A model generated the notes under the pieces. The model had not been told where the DNA came from. It saw only the letters and a list, made by a program, of their open reading frames with translations, and did not search any database. 64,000 nucleotides of DNA from Mercenaria mercenaria. Its lineage: Eukaryota > Mollusca > Bivalvia > Venerida > Veneridae. Position 1 is the stretch's first letter, and the number at the start of each line of letters is the position of its first letter. A program made the position numbers and the translations under genes. Shown here in pieces: positions 10,641-23,315 of this stretch. The stretch lies in assembly GCF_021730395.1 (NCBI RefSeq), contig NC_069377.1, positions 43,850,501-43,914,500 of the forward strand, read 5' to 3'.

Positions 10641-11115
10641 ATGTGCCCTGTTAACAATTTCCACTTTTGTGCTTTGATATGCAATAATCATACTTTGGGG
10701 AGCATCCATTGGTTATACCGATATTTTCTTGTTTAACTTGAGCTGACATGAGCAGACAAGAATTTCCACCGAGTCAGAAAGATTTTCCTGTACTGTGCTA
10801 ATCTCCATCTAGAAAATCTCAAATAAAAAAACTAACACACTAGAAAGCTTTATGTTGAAAAATTGAAATTTACAAATTTATTTGCCGACAAATTAGCAAT
10901 TTTGGTTGAAACCAGCCTATTGACATGCCAACGAAACAGTGAGTTTACAGTTGTTAATTTAGATTTTTTTTCATCAGTCTTGGTAGTTGGGCAAGAAATG
11001 TCATAAAGATGTATTTGAACAAAAGAAGAAATTTAAAAGTGGTACTAGAAACAGTATTTGTATTTGTCATATGTAAAGGTCAGGGTAAGTTTTAAGCTTA
11101 TACTTTGTCATTTTG
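10641..11115. other. Intron, no feature seen
   Basis: AT-rich intron sequence between the diverged tandem repeats and element G; nothing recognised. Confidence 0.4.
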
Positions 11116-12169
11116 TTTTTAGCTCATCTGATTTTTTGAAAAAAAATGATGAGTTATTGTCATCACTTGAGCGGTTGTCGGCGTCGGCGTCGGTGTCGGC
11201 GTCGGCGTCGGCGTCTGCGTCGGCGTTGCCTGGTTAAGTTTTATGTTTAGGTCAGCTTTTCTCCTAAACTATCAAAGCTATTGCTTTGAAACTTGGAATA
11301 CTTGTTCACCATCATAAGCTGACCCTGTATAGCAAGAAACATAACTCCATCTTGCTTTTTGCAAGATTTATGGCCCCTTTTGTACTTAGAAAATATCAGA
11401 TTTCTTGGTTAAGTTTTATGTTTAGGTCAACTTTTCTCCTAAACTATCAAAGCTATTGCTTTGAAACTTGGAATACCTGTTCACCATCATAAGCAGACCC
11501 TGTACATCAAGAAACATAACTCCATCTTGCTTTTTGCAAGATTTATTGCCCCTTTTGGACTTAGAAAATCAGTTTTCTTGGTTAAGTTTTATGTTTAGGT
11601 CAGCTTTTATCCTAAACTATCAAAGCTATTGCTTTAAAACTTGCAACACTTGTTCACCATCATAAGTTGACCCTGTATAGCAAGAAACATAACTCTGTCC
11701 TGCTTTTTGCAAGATTTATGGCCCCTTTTGGACTTAGAAAATATCAGATTTCTTGGTTAAGTTTTATGTTTAGGTCAACTTTTTCTCTTAAACTATCAAA
11801 GCTATTGCTTTGAAACTTGCAACACTTGTTCACCATCATAAGCTGACCCTGTACAGCAAGCAACATAACTCCATCCTGCTTTTTGCAATACTTATTGCCC
11901 CTTTTGGACTTAGAAAATCATTTTCTTGGTTGAGTATTATGTTTAAGTCAACTTTTCTCATAAACTATCAAAGCTATTGCTTTAAAACTTGCAACAGTTT
12001 TTCACCATCATAAGTGGACACTGTACATCAAGAAACATAACTCTATCTTGCTTTTTGCAAGAATGATGGCCCTTTTTAGACTTAGAAAATCATGGGTAGG
12101 ACAATATTTCTATTGTAAACACAAAAAAAATCAGATGAGCGTCAGCACCCGCAAGGCGGTGCTCTTGTT
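11116..12169 (+). mobile_element. Tandem-repeat element with terminal hairpins (element G, twin of B)
   Basis: Same ends and same order of internal repeat units as 1600-2618, with only scattered base changes (for example TACTTG to TACCTG and AGAATTATT to AGATTTATT). The GTCGGC-type run after the 5' hairpin is longer. It ends CAGATGAGCGTCAGCACC, hairpin, CTCTTGTT. It stops about 27 bp before the next PHRF1 exon, so it forms the 3' end of that intron except for the acceptor. Confidence 0.8.
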
Positions 12170-12195
12170 AAAAAATTTCTTAAAATGTTTTACAG

Positions 12196-12404
12196 AGACT
12201 TGCTCGTACGGCCAAACCAGCTGCTGTAACTACAGTGAAGACCCGTATAGCTGGAGCATTAGGTTTGACAAACCCGCCCAAAGGTCGTACCATACCCATG
12301 CAGAAGTTGAAGCAGGAGAAATCCATTGATATGAAGAGGGCAGATATAGGGGCAGCATCGTTATCAATATTTGGTCACAGAGACCAAATTAATTTTTATG
12401 AAGA
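12196..12404 (+). CDS. PHRF1: PHRF1 exon with conserved ADIGAASLS motif
   Basis: Acceptor TTTTACAG, donor GTAAGA; phase 0 in, phase 2 out. It encodes RLARTAKPAAVTTVKTRIAG then ALGLTNPPKGRTIPMQKLK and ADIGAASLSIFGHRDQINFY. The TRIAxxLGL and ADIGAASLSLFG motifs are strong PHRF1 signatures in human. The reading frame meets a stop only if the intron is read through. The splice into 13094 joins as GA+T. Confidence 0.93.
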
Positions 12405-13093
12405 GTAAGACTTGCCCATCTTTTCCATTTTTGTGCATCTTTTCTTATACCTAACATAAGAAAGAAAGCATCTGTGTTCCATGTGCGAAAATATTTTTAT
12501 ATGTTTGGGTTTTTCAGAAGTATTTAAATTTCAGTCAAACTTCATTTGCTCGAACTCGGATAACTCAAGCACCACCCTCCACTCGAACTTATAAGTCCAC
12601 GGCAAAATCTCTAGTTAATGTATATTGTACAGTAACTCGAACCTGCCAATAATTCAAACAAATATTGACAGTCCTGTCGAGTATGAGCAAATGAAGTTCA
12701 ACTGTATGTTCTGAAGCTGGTTAACTTACAGTGTTTCTGATTACAGTGTCACTACTGACCTGTTCTCTTAAAGTACCAGACAAATGTCCAATACGTATTG
12801 AAGGTAGAGGATAAATTACTTAGGATAGATGTCTTTTGCTGAAAAATAATCTGTAATCTAGTAGAACCTTATAGTATTAAGGCATTGTTCATATTTGAAC
12901 TGTATCGCAGTGATTTGGAAAAAAAAGATTGTGATAATTTATGTAATATGATCACAGAGTATGTTGTTTTCTGTTTCGTAATTACTTTACAAAGAAACCA
13001 CAACTAAATTTGAAGTTCTGTATAAAAAAAAACAACAGAATTTTAATTGAGGAGCACTAAAATTACAACAATTTTCTAATCACTATATTTCAG

Positions 13094-13207
13094 TGAACAA
13101 GATGAGCCAGGTACCAGCAGTACTACTGTAGGTGGATCTGCAGGAACCAGAAAGTACTCCAAACTATCATTGTCTTCCTACAAACCCATAGGCAGGGTAC
13201 CTGCTGT
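13094..13207 (+). CDS. PHRF1: PHRF1 exon after ADIGAASLS
   Basis: Acceptor ATATTTCAG, donor GTAAGT; enters in phase 2 (GA+T gives D), leaves in phase 2. It encodes DEQDEPGTSSTTVGGSAGT, RKYSKLSLSSYKP and IGRVPAV, comparable to the human DSSEELS..SALQSHQPVARPVSV segment. This is the last exon before the damaged block; the next exon start was not found. Confidence 0.85.
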
Positions 13208-13224
13208 GTAAGTATTTGTCAGAT

Positions 13225-13410
13225 AAAAATAAGATAAACCTGTCCTTTCCAAATTCTTTCAGATGGTTTCAAATAGCCCTTTTAAGGGGCCACCAGAGCT
13301 AATGATAGTAAAACTCGTGAACAAATTGATAGATCTTTACCAGATTTGGTCTGTAGCATCCTTGCATGATCCTCTCTCAATTTTTTTCAGATGGTTTGCT
13401 TAGCTCCTTT
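13225..13410 (+). repeat. Diverged repeat copy
   Basis: Same family as 3240-3540 (GGTCTGTAGCATCCTTG, TTTTTTTCAGATGGTTTGC, CTTTTAAGGGGCCACCAGAGC). No coding capacity. Confidence 0.55.
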
Positions 13411-13604
13411 CATGCCACTGCCATTGTGGATTTGTGGAATCAAAATTAAATTCACAATAACTCTTTGTACAGTTTGTCTGCAATCAAAGGTCCTGCACTT
13501 GTATCAGTCTAGTTATCAATAAACAACAGTTACTGTTATACAGTTATTGTGATGCAGTTAAGATATGTTTATTGAAGCTATTTGCAAATCCTTTTAAGAG
13601 GTTG

Positions 13605-13690
13605 TTGCAATAACGCAGTTGGTATAGTGGTCAATTTTGTTATTGCTTGGGGATATCACAGTGTAGATGCTGAGTTTAACCATGTGTCCT
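13605..13690 (+). repeat. tRNA-like relic (possible SINE head)
   Basis: ACGCAGTTGGTATAGTGGTC resembles an RNA polymerase III A box, and GAGTTTAACC about 45 bp on resembles a decayed B box. No complete cloverleaf could be drawn, so it is not called a tRNA gene. Confidence 0.3.
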
Positions 13691-13735
13691 CTACAAAAAA
13701 TTGTCTTCGTAAAATTAAAAATCTTTTGTCATGCT

Positions 13736-15560
13736 TTTTAGCTTGCCTGAGCACAAAGTGCTCAAGGTGAGCTTTTGTGATCGTCCTGTGTCCGTTGTCC
13801 GTCGTCGTCAACAATTTGACTGTTAACACTCTAGAGGTCACAATTTTGGCCCAATCTTAATGAAACTTGGTCAGAATGTTACCCGCAATAAAATCTTGGA
13901 CGAGTTCGATATTGGGTCATCTGGGGTCAAAAACTTGGTCACAAGGTCAAATCAAAGGAAAAGCTTGTTAACACTCTAGAGGTCACAATTTTGGCCCAAT
14001 CTTCATGAAACTTGGTCAGAATGTTACTCTCAATAAAATCTTGGACGAGTTCGATACTGGGTCATCTGGGATCAAAAACTAGGTCACCAAGTCATATCAA
14101 AGGAAAAGCTTGTTAACATTCTAGAGACCACATTTATGACCATATCTTAATGAAACTTGGTCAGAATGTTAATCAAGTTCAAATCTGGGTCAGATGGGGT
14201 CAGAAACAAGGTCACTAGGTCAAATCAAAGGAAAAGCTCGTTAACACTAGAGGCCACATTTATGACTGTATCTTCATGAAACTTAGTCAGAATATTATTC
14301 TTGATGATCTTTAGATCAAGTTCAAATCTGGGTCTTATGGGGTCAAAAACTAGGTCACTGGGTCAAATCAAAGGAAAAGCTTGTTAACACTCTAGAGGTC
14401 ACAATTTTGGCCCAATCTTAATGAAACTTGGTCAGAATGTTACCCTCAATAAAATCTTGGACAAGTTCGATATGGGTCATCCGGGGTCAAAAACTAGGTC
14501 ACCAGGTCAAATCCAAGGAAAAGCTTGTTAACACTCTAGAGGTTAAAATTTTTGGCCCATTTTAAAGAAATTTGGCAAATTTACCTCAAAAACTTGACGA
14601 TTTTGGAAGGGGGTCTCTGGTCAAAAACTGGGTCACCGGGTAAAAATCAAAGGAAAAGTTGTTAACATTCTAGAGGCCACTTTTATGACCAATCTTAATA
14701 AAACTTAGCAGAAGTTAATTTTGATGAAATAGGAAAGTTAAAATCGGGGTCAGGGTCAAAAAACTGGTCACTAGGTCAAATAAAAGGGAAAAAGCTTTTT
14801 AACACCGGGGCCCATTTAACTGTATCTTCAGAAACAGTCAAATGTTAATTTTTATACTTTAATCAAGTTCTAGTCTGGGTCTTATGGGTCAAAAACTGGG
14901 TTTCACGGGGAAGACAAAGAAAAGCTTGTAACACTCTAAGGTCAAATTTTTGGGCCCAATTTAATGAAATTTGGCAAATGCTACCCTCAATAAAATCTTA
15001 ACATTCGATATTGGGTCTTCCGGGGTCAAAAACTAGGTCACCAGGTCAGACCAAAGGAAAAGCGTTAACACTCAAAGGCCCAAAATTTTTGGCCCAACTT
15101 AATGAAACTTGGTCAAATGTTACTCTCAATAAATCTTGGACAATTCGTACTGGTCATCGGGAGTCAAAAACTAGGTCACCAGTCAAATCAAAGGAAAAGT
15201 TTTTTAACTTTCTAGGGGCCCCACTTTATACCTATCTTAATGAAATTTAGCAGAATGTTAATCTTAGAAAAAGGGTCAAGTTCAAATCGGGGTCAGAGGG
15301 GCAAAAAGAATCACTAGGAAAAAATAAAGGGAAAAGCTTTTTTAACACGTAGTTCATGAAACTTGTCAGAATTTTAATCTTATGATCTAAAGGGTCCTTT
15401 TAAATCGGTCAAAAGGGTCAAAAACTGGGTCACCAGGTAAAATCAAAGAAAAAGCTAGTTAACACTCAAGGCCCATTTAGACCATATCTTAAGAAATTTG
15501 GTCAGAATTTTAACTTGAGATTCCTAGGTCAGGTGATGTACGGGGCCTTAAAGGGCCCTC
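13736..15560 (+). mobile_element. 145-bp tandem-repeat element, 3' half damaged (element H)
   Basis: Starts TTTTTAGCTTGCCTGAGC with hairpin GAGCACAAAGTGCTC, then GTCCGTCGTCGTC, then about eleven 145-bp units (AATGAAACTTGGTCAGAATG recurs at 13866, 14011 and 14156). The first four or five units are clean. From about 14540 the same unit shows many one-base losses and inflated homopolymers. The end near AGGTCAGGTGATGTACGGG / GGGCCCTCT is a blurred version of the family's 3' hairpin. Confidence 0.8.
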
Positions 15561-16357
15561 TATTTTATAAATACGGGAATTATCATGCATAAATTGATAT
15601 TTTCACTGTGCCCAAACTTTGTAAGAACACACTTGAATGCAAAAGAAATGAATAAACATCGGAGATTCTTTGCTAAAATACCTTTGAAAAAGAATATTAT
15701 GAATACCTACACAAAGATAAAGGTTTATTAGATGACTTCCAACTGAAAAAATTAAAAGAATCTGGAACTTTTTTTAAAACTATTTAATTTTTAAACTATT
15801 TGTAATGTCATGAAATTTGATGTCATGAGCAATGCATGTGATTTTTGGTGTAAAATAGGTCTAATTTGTTAAATGTAAAAAACCCCATAAAAAGAAGAAA
15901 ATTTGTTTTTTATTTATGAAAAAAAAATATATTTCATTTTGTGAACACAACAATTTTACTTTTCACTCTTGACTCCCCCACTCATGAAAATATTGCATAG
16001 GGGTGTTCACGCTGAAATATTTTAAAGATCTTTAATGAAACAAACAAATATCCCTATATTTTATTTTGTTTCAATAATATCTATTTTTTAGTTTTTCTTA
16101 AATATTTTTAGGTTGCCATTTAAAAAAAAAGAAAAGATAGGATTAAAGCATTACCAGGGCAACGGGGCAACGGTTTTGGTTTGACTACTTGTCTATCATG
16201 CAGGTCAAAAAAAATTTATCATAGCAGCAAAAAATGTCACCATCCAAGAGAGGGTCTGATAATTTCTCTTTGTTAAAGTATCGGGTACTTCATTTCCTGT
16301 AACAAATATTTGAAAGGGCCCTTTTTAATCGCTTTTTCACTGCCCAACATTTCTGTG
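15561..16357. repeat. Non-coding stretch with decayed foldback relic
   Basis: 15890-16075 resembles the foldback element at 41683-41830 (TTTCACTC..., CTCATGAAAATAT, GAAACAAACAAATAT). The rest shows nothing recognisable. Confidence 0.45.
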
Positions 16358-17554
16358 TTTTTTAGCCGACTATTCGAAGAAAAGAAGCTACCACTTCCCA
16401 CCACGGCGTCGGCCCCACACCCGGGTTTAAGTTTTTCGTACCTCCACCTTTTGACAAATCTTTTGAATAAAGCTTTGAAACTTTCAACATTTTGTTTACC
16501 ACACCTGTCCATTTTTATAGGAAGAGATATAACTCTGCCAAGCATTTGACTAAATTTAAACCCTTTTGACTTAAAAGGTGTTTTCGTACCAGTTTCATAT
16601 TGCAAAGCTTTTGAGATAAAGCTTGAAACTTTAACACTTTTTACCACACCATGCCATTGTGGGCAAATACAAACTCCTCAAGCTTTTTGGGTTAAATTAT
16701 CCCCCTTTTTTTTTACTTAAAATCTTTTTTTAATTTTTTTCGACCAGTCTACATTTGACAAACCCTTTTGAGAAAATTTTAAACTTTCAACACTTTTTTC
16801 CCATCACCATATCCAGTTGTGGGCAAGATACAAAACCCCATCAATCTTTTTGGCTAATTATGGCCCCTTCTGACTAGAATCTTGGTTAAGTTTTCGTACC
16901 TTTTTAATTTTTTGTGAAAAGGGGTTTGCAAGGCTTTGAAACTTTATATCTTGTTCAGTATTATTCTCTATAAATAGGCAAGAGTAATAACTCTGTCATC
17001 TTTTTTGGCTGAATTATGCCCTTTTTGAACTTGGAAATTTTTTTCGTTTTCTATAGTCCAGTTTTTCAAGTTTATTTGACATAGGTTTTAAAAAACTTTA
17101 AACACTTTTTATCATATATTTCCATCCGGGCAAAGACTAACTTTTGACAACTATTTTGGCTGAATTAGGGCCCCCTTTTTTGGGTTTTTGACATTTTGTA
17201 AAAAATTTTTGAACGTGGTTTTGAAACGAAAACACATTTAATCAACATGATTTCCATCTGGGGCAAGTGTACTAACCTGTCAACTTTTTTGACTAAATTT
17301 ATCCCCTTTTTTTGGATTGGAAATTTTTTAAACTTTTCATACAAGTTGTGTGCCTAACATATAATTTAATAACAATTTGCCATCAGGTCAAAACCATTGC
17401 CACTTTAGTGCAAGACTTATCGAAATCCAAAAATACGGGAAAAAATTTTTTTTTAATCCATTGTTTTCTTTTGTCAAAAAATCTTGGAAATATTTGACCC
17501 CATTCTTCAATCAATTCTTCGAAAGTCGAGCGCGCGTCTCCGACAGCTCTTGTT
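16358..17554 (+). mobile_element. Damaged tandem-repeat element, same family as element C
   Basis: Starts TTTTTTAGCCGACTATTCG, then a GGCGTCGGC run, then about six diverged, noisy units (TTTTGACAAA, TGAAACTTTCAACA, GGCTGAATTATGCCC). It ends TCGAAAGTCGAGCGCGCG then CGACAGCTCTTGTT, the same inverted tip and terminal signal as 3563-4073. No coding capacity. Confidence 0.7.
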
Positions 17555-17670
17555 TAAGCTTGCTTTTGGGATGTAGTATACTTCCTTTGTGAGGAAGTCA
17601 TCCACTTTCATTTACATGTCGGAAAAATTGTTGAAAAAGGCATTAAACCCGAACACACACACACTTTTCT

Positions 17671-17820
17671 TGTGGAAGATTGTTGGTTCTACATGTGGGA
17701 AATACCCAACCTGAAATAATATTCCTGCAAACTTCCTCTGGAGCTTGTGGAAGATTGTTGGTTCTACATGTGGGAAATACCCAACCTGAAAAAAAATTTT
17801 CCCTCAAATTTCCCTCGGGA
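17671..17820 (+). repeat. Direct 75-bp duplication
   Basis: TGTGGAAGATTGTTGGTTCT and the next 50 bp occur twice, starting at 17671 and 17746, nearly identical at first and then drifting. In a noisy consensus this may be a real tandem repeat or a collapsed or expanded read artefact. Confidence 0.6.
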
Positions 17821-18279
17821 GCAAAAAACCTATTTTTCCTAAGTTGCATGTACATAAAACCGACAAAAAAAAATGTAATAGAAAAAAATCCATTTACATC
17901 AGTTGTTCAAGAGCACAACTTCCATTAAAAGTTTTCATCAAAAATAAAAAAAGGTATATAAAGTTCCTATTTATAGGGACTGGTTTATACGGGTATAGAA
18001 CCCCTAACAAAAGGGATTTTAATCCCTTCTGCATATAACGAAATACTTTTGAAAATTGGTGCAAAAAACCCAAAAAACAAACTTTATTAAAAAGTACTTT
18101 TTGTAAAAACAGTGAAAATTGTTTTTTTTCTTCATTCGTGCTTTATGAACGCATCTTTGCTTTGACAAGTTGTTGTTTTGTTTCAATACAAAAATGTAAT
18201 TAATTATATTATTTTAAGTTGAAATCTACCATTCTGCTGGCTTAATATAAATGAAGTGTTGAAGATCAATGCAATTTAG

Positions 18280-18720
18280 TTGAGCAGTTCTTATCCAGTG
18301 TTTACCAGACTTGCTAACAATTTTAATGGGAATAATATCTCTGTCCGGTTTGATTACCAACTAGATCCTCCTTGATTTTCTCAAGTTACGCCCCTTGAAC
18401 AAGAAAAATTGGGTGAAATTCGACTGTGTCTGCCTTTAACTTGACATTTTGATCCAGTTTCACAAACGGGCGTAATGCATCACAAACTTGGGTTACCACG
18501 GATTGTTTCAGTGGCTCTGGATTATGACTTTGTTTTACTAAATTGTGAAATTTTAACAGTGTTCACACTCTAGTGAGTATTTCTTATTGAATGTTCACCA
18601 AAGTTGGTGACAGATTTTATGTGCATAATATATCAGACAAGTTTTATAACAGCCAAATTGTTCCTGTCAGAGTTATGGCCCTTGAATAAATTTCCCAAAA
18701 ATTAAAAAATAAGAGTCGAC
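18280..18720 (+). repeat. Diverged tandem-repeat remnant
   Basis: Two diverged units with AGTTATGGCCCTTGAA / AAGTTACGCCCCTTGAAC and TTCACCAAAGTTGG / TTTACCAGACTTGC, in the style of bivalve repeat cores. No termini and no coding signal. Confidence 0.45.
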
Positions 18721-19239
18721 TTATTAATTAAACATCTTAATTTTCCCCAAACTTAGTCATATTTTTAAAAAGGGGTATTTGTCTGGGCCCAGGTTTGAAA
18801 AATCAGACAGACAGTCTTTTTTTTTTTGGGAAAAGGGCCCCCTTGAATTATTAAAAATTGAAAAGTAAAAATTTTTCTTCTGAATTAGGGAATTTTAGTA
18901 GTCAAAAGTAATTTGCAGTGATTGGCAAATATTCTGATAGTAAGTTACTGTTGTTATAAGTTATAGTTACATGGCAGATTTTTTACAAAGTTACCTTTTA
19001 ACTTTTACTTTAAATAAATTGAGAAGTTGATAGATAAATTTTGTTTCATGTTTCTGCCGTTTTTTGACTCCCAATTTGTATCACGGGTTCTTAACTGCAA
19101 AACCTACAAAACCCCACGAAAACTGCCAAGAAGTTTTCTGAAAAAAATCCTACATTTTTCCATCTGTTTAAATCATCTTTCACTCTGTTGAGAGCTCCAA
19201 AAAACCAACCTCCATTCTCTTCTCTGTCGCTGGGAAAGT

Positions 19240-22200
19240 AAGTCGAGTCACCTCAAACAATCCTTGGATGAAGAGATGACCCGCTTTTCCAACGATAATT
19301 TGAGATGAGTCGGGTGCAGATGAAGTTAATGACAAAAATAAAAGCTAAAAGTAAATTTAGACCCACTATCCCAGATAATTTTATTCGGGAAAAGACTTAC
19401 TGATAAGTCTAAAGATGTATCTACAATAAAGCTGATCAAAAAAGGGTAATAAAAAGGAAAAGACAGAATTAAAAAGGGAAATAAAAATATTTGTTTAATG
19501 TTGAAAAGGAAGAAAGCATTAAAAGGGATAGTAAAGGGGCCCCCCTGGCAAAGCTGAAGTAGTAACTAAAGTAACAGGCATTTCAGAAAAGTCACCTGGT
19601 GTTGCAAAACGTGCAGAGGTTTCAAAAGTCAAAGACTCTGCTATTTTTAGTAAACTTGAACCAAAAAAAGAACTTTAGCAGAAAGGGATAAAGGAAAAAG
19701 AGTCAATAAAAAGACTACCCTGAAATTTCATTTGCAAAAAGCAGAAAGCTCCTGAAAGATGGGTTCATTAGGAAAAAAATAAAACCACAAAAGAAATCTC
19801 CAGGTAAAAATTACAGAAACAAACAAAAACCTTTTTTAAATTTAAAAAACCGTTTGAAAATCAAGAAAAACACTTTTTGAAAAAGAATTGTATGGGGGGG
19901 AAATAATTTTTCTGAAAGTTATTTTACAAGGACTTTTCCAAAACTTTTGAAAAATGTCAAAAGAATTGAAGAATTTTTTCAAAGGCAAAAAAAGAAAGTG
20001 GAGCCAAAAGCGATGACACACAAACTGAAGTTGTAAAGCATGAAAAATCAAATTTAGAGAAATCAGACATGGAATCTGCTGAAAAATTAAAAGCAGAAAA
20101 AGTTAATTCAGACAAAGATGTAAAAGAAAAGTCCGAAAAGGAAATTTTAATCAAGTTATCTAAGGAAAGTAAACGGGTTCAAAAGAAAAAATAAAATTTT
20201 AAGTCTGAAAAAAATTTAAAAAAAAATAAAATTCCTGGAAAGTTCAAACCTACATTTAAAAATCAATGAAAATGTAGTACAACAAAAATATCATTTAGTG
20301 AAGATTTAAAAAAATAAGTAAAGATGAAAAACTCCTAAAATTACAAATTTTTGGGGAGGAAATCCTTTTCAAAAATGAGGAAATTGATAAAGAATGGATC
20401 TTAAATTTTGGGTAATGCTGATTTTGGTAAAAAAAAAGAAAAAAAAGGGGGCAAGAAAAGCAAAGAAAAGTTATTTTTAGATGAAAACCTGAAAGAGGGG
20501 CATAGAAGGTCTAAAGAAAATAGGGAAAAAAAAAAGGTGATCTGTTTATAAATATTTTAGAAAAAAAGGGGGAAGGTGAAGTAATGATGAATTTAGACTA
20601 AAAGAAAAGAAGAAAAGGGATAGGAAAAAGAGGAAAGTAGATAAAGAGAGAGATAGATTTTATGATGAAAAAGTGGAATCTGATATAGACAGAAGAATAG
20701 TGATTCAGGTGTCTCAGAATACAGAGGATCGAACAGTATGGGAGGAAGAGGAGAGACAAAGAAAGAAAAGAGACAGAGAAGAGAGAAGAAGAGATAAAGA
20801 AAAAATGAAAGAAAGTGAAAAAGACATTAAAAGAGAAAGAAAACATAAAAGGCTTCGTTCTCGTAGTAGATCTCATGAAAGGAGGAATAGGTCTAGATCT
20901 AGAGAAAAAAGAAGATCAAAATCTAGATCAAGAGATAGGGATAGATCAAGAGAGAGGTCTCGTAGAAAACGAAGAGAAAGAAGTAGATCAAGATCTAGAG
21001 AATGGTCTCCTGAAAGGTCTCGTAAAAAGAAAAAGCAGACGAAAAAGAATAAAAAAAGGATGAGACTTGAGTAAGAATGGAGTCGTAAAAGGGAGTGGGG
21101 AAGGATTGGAGTGGGGAAGAGACGGAGCTCAAAACGAGGTAGAGATAGAAGTAGAGGTCATAGTAGAGATAGGAAAAGAAGCAGGGAACATTCAGAAGAT
21201 AAGGTAGATATTTTCGGCAGATCAAGAAGTCCCTTTACAAGAAGGGAATTCTGAAAGAAAAACGAACCTCCCCCAAAAAAAAACCAAAAGCAAAAAGCGA
21301 AAGAATGAAGTGTTGTCAATTCTCCCCACCCCAAAGAAACCGACTTATGACGAAGTTTCTTCAAGTGAGTCTGAGAAAGAACCAGAACCAGTGGCTGGAA
21401 AGATAGAAACTATTTCAAGGATTGAAGTGAAGGACAGTAGTGCTAGAGAAGTCACTGCTCCATTTGTTGAGGCAAACGACAAAGAAAATGATTTTGATTC
21501 TACCCAGAGGAAAACAGAAAAATTTCAGTATACAGAAGGATGAGTTTTTGGGGCAGAAAAAAAGAAACAAGAGACAAAATTTTAAAAACAATTGGGAAGT
21601 GGCAATGCTTATGATCCGCAATCCAACAAACTTCTAGTCCGCACCTCCCCTTTGCCAGACCCAGTCTCCCCCAACTCCTCCTTTCCCTCCGGGGTGGGGA
21701 CTTCACACATTTTCCCCCTCCCCTCCGGGTCCCCACCACAGGGACCACCACCGGGAAGGGATCCTTCAGGAAGTCCCCCTTACATTTTCAGGCAAATGCC
21801 CCCCGGGCAAGGCATTTTTGGGGACGGTCAATTTAACTTCGGGGTCCTCCCCATTTTCAAGGGAAAAACTGGTCCTCCTCCGGGCTTTAAACCAAAAAAG
21901 GGCCCACCTAGTCGGTACCGTAAAAAAAAAAATGTTACCCCCCGGGTTATCAAGGGCTTGCCACCCACAATCACTCCAAAAGGGGCAGCTAATTTCACCC
22001 AAAAAGGGCAGGCCGCCCCAAGACTTAAAGGGGCTGCAATCCAGGAGGGAAAGGGTTTGGTTGGCGGGTCACAACAACCCCAAATACCCCAAAAATTTTG
22101 GGGTCAAAAATCCCTTCTCCAGCTTTTTTTCCCAGGTCATCCATTAAATGGTCCTTTTGAGGGGCTTCCCCCCCCAACCGAACCCCCTTCCCCAACTATT

Positions 22201-23315
22201 TAACCCCCGGGACACCCCCATTTCCTCCTCCTTCACTCCGGGAACCCTCCACATGTTATTGCTATCAAACAATACCCCTCCTCCAAATATTTTTCAAATC
22301 CCAAAAGGGGTAAAACCCTCCAAGACATTTGCCTCCACCGGGGACCAAACCTATTAATTCCCTGGGCCCCAACCCTAAGCCCTCCACCCCGTTGCCAATC
22401 ATTGTTGCCCCACATAAAAACCCCCCCCCTCCAATTCATTAGGGTTTCCTTTCCCCACCAAAATTTTCAAGTTTAATGTCTATGCCACCTCCTGATCAAC
22501 AAAACCAGAGTTTTTCCAAAGACTAACACCCCACCAAACCAGTCTCACAATTGGGTCGGGCAAGGAGGGGTACGGCACATTACCGGGCGGTATCCCAAAA
22601 GATTCCCCAACTGATTTCAACTGCAGTTATGGTTAAGGGTGAAGGGTTTCTTTCTTTTAACCATGAAAATCGCTTGAAAGCTGAAGCCTTTTTGAATGAA
22701 TTAGAAAAAATAAGTGAACTTTTGAACACACAAGCTCAATTAATGGTAGTGTCCAAGGAAAGACAGAATTCAGGTGAGTCAGAGACTGTGGATTCTAACA
22801 AATCTGGAATCCCTATAAAAGTGAAATTTTTTTAAAGTGCCATTTTGTGCCACGGGAAAAGTCGGATTAAAGGGTGGGGGTTGATGCAACTGAAGTTGTT
22901 GAAGGCCCGGTTTTTCCCCATAAAAAGAAAAAAATTTTGAATTCCCCATTTTTTCACCAATTTTGATAACCTTATTGACAATCCTGAAGATTTGTTAGAA
23001 GAAGATTTTAATAAAAAGATGCAAAAACTACATGAAAAGGATGTGAAAATAGATAAAGAAAAACCCAAAGATAAAACATTAACTCCAACTAAAAATAAAG
23101 ATGTGAAAGATCAGGAAAAGAAAGATTCGCCATTTAAAACAAAAGATAAAAGCAAAACCTCCTCTAAAAAAAAAAACCCTTTAAAAATCTGGACAAAAAT
23201 CAAGAAGCACAAAAAAAACCCGGAAATGACTTAAAGAAAAAGCTGATGTGCACTTTTAGCCCTTTTGAAACTCAGGAAGTACCTTCATCACATGGATATG
23301 ACCAACAAAAAAAAG
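19240..23315 (+). CDS. PHRF1: PHRF1 central exon block (frame broken by consensus errors)
   Basis: Coding signal runs almost continuously but in shifting frames. 19540-19680 reads AKAEVVTKVTGISEKSPG and similar. About 20000-20180 is K/E/S-rich (SDDTQTEVVKHEKSNLEKSD). 20673-21060 is an arginine-serine domain (RSRSRSHERRNRSRSREKRR and many RS/RD pairs). 21310-21543 includes PTYDEVSSSESEKEPEP. 21592-22500 is proline/glycine-rich. 22551-22835 includes KAEAFLNELEKISELLNTQA. 22992-23315 is K/D-rich and ends at donor AAAAAAG/GTAATC. Human PHRF1 has one very large central exon with K-rich, RS-rich and Pro-rich parts. The start is approximate and the acceptor was not identified. The breaks match the surrounding damage rather than a pseudogene. 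Confidence 0.75.

Noticed and set aside
13605-13690. Functional tRNA gene
   Set aside because: Box-like motifs only; arms do not pair into a cloverleaf.
16273-16647. 124-codon minus-strand open frame
   Set aside because: Covers the 5' part of the damaged tandem-repeat element at 16358-17554; no domain.
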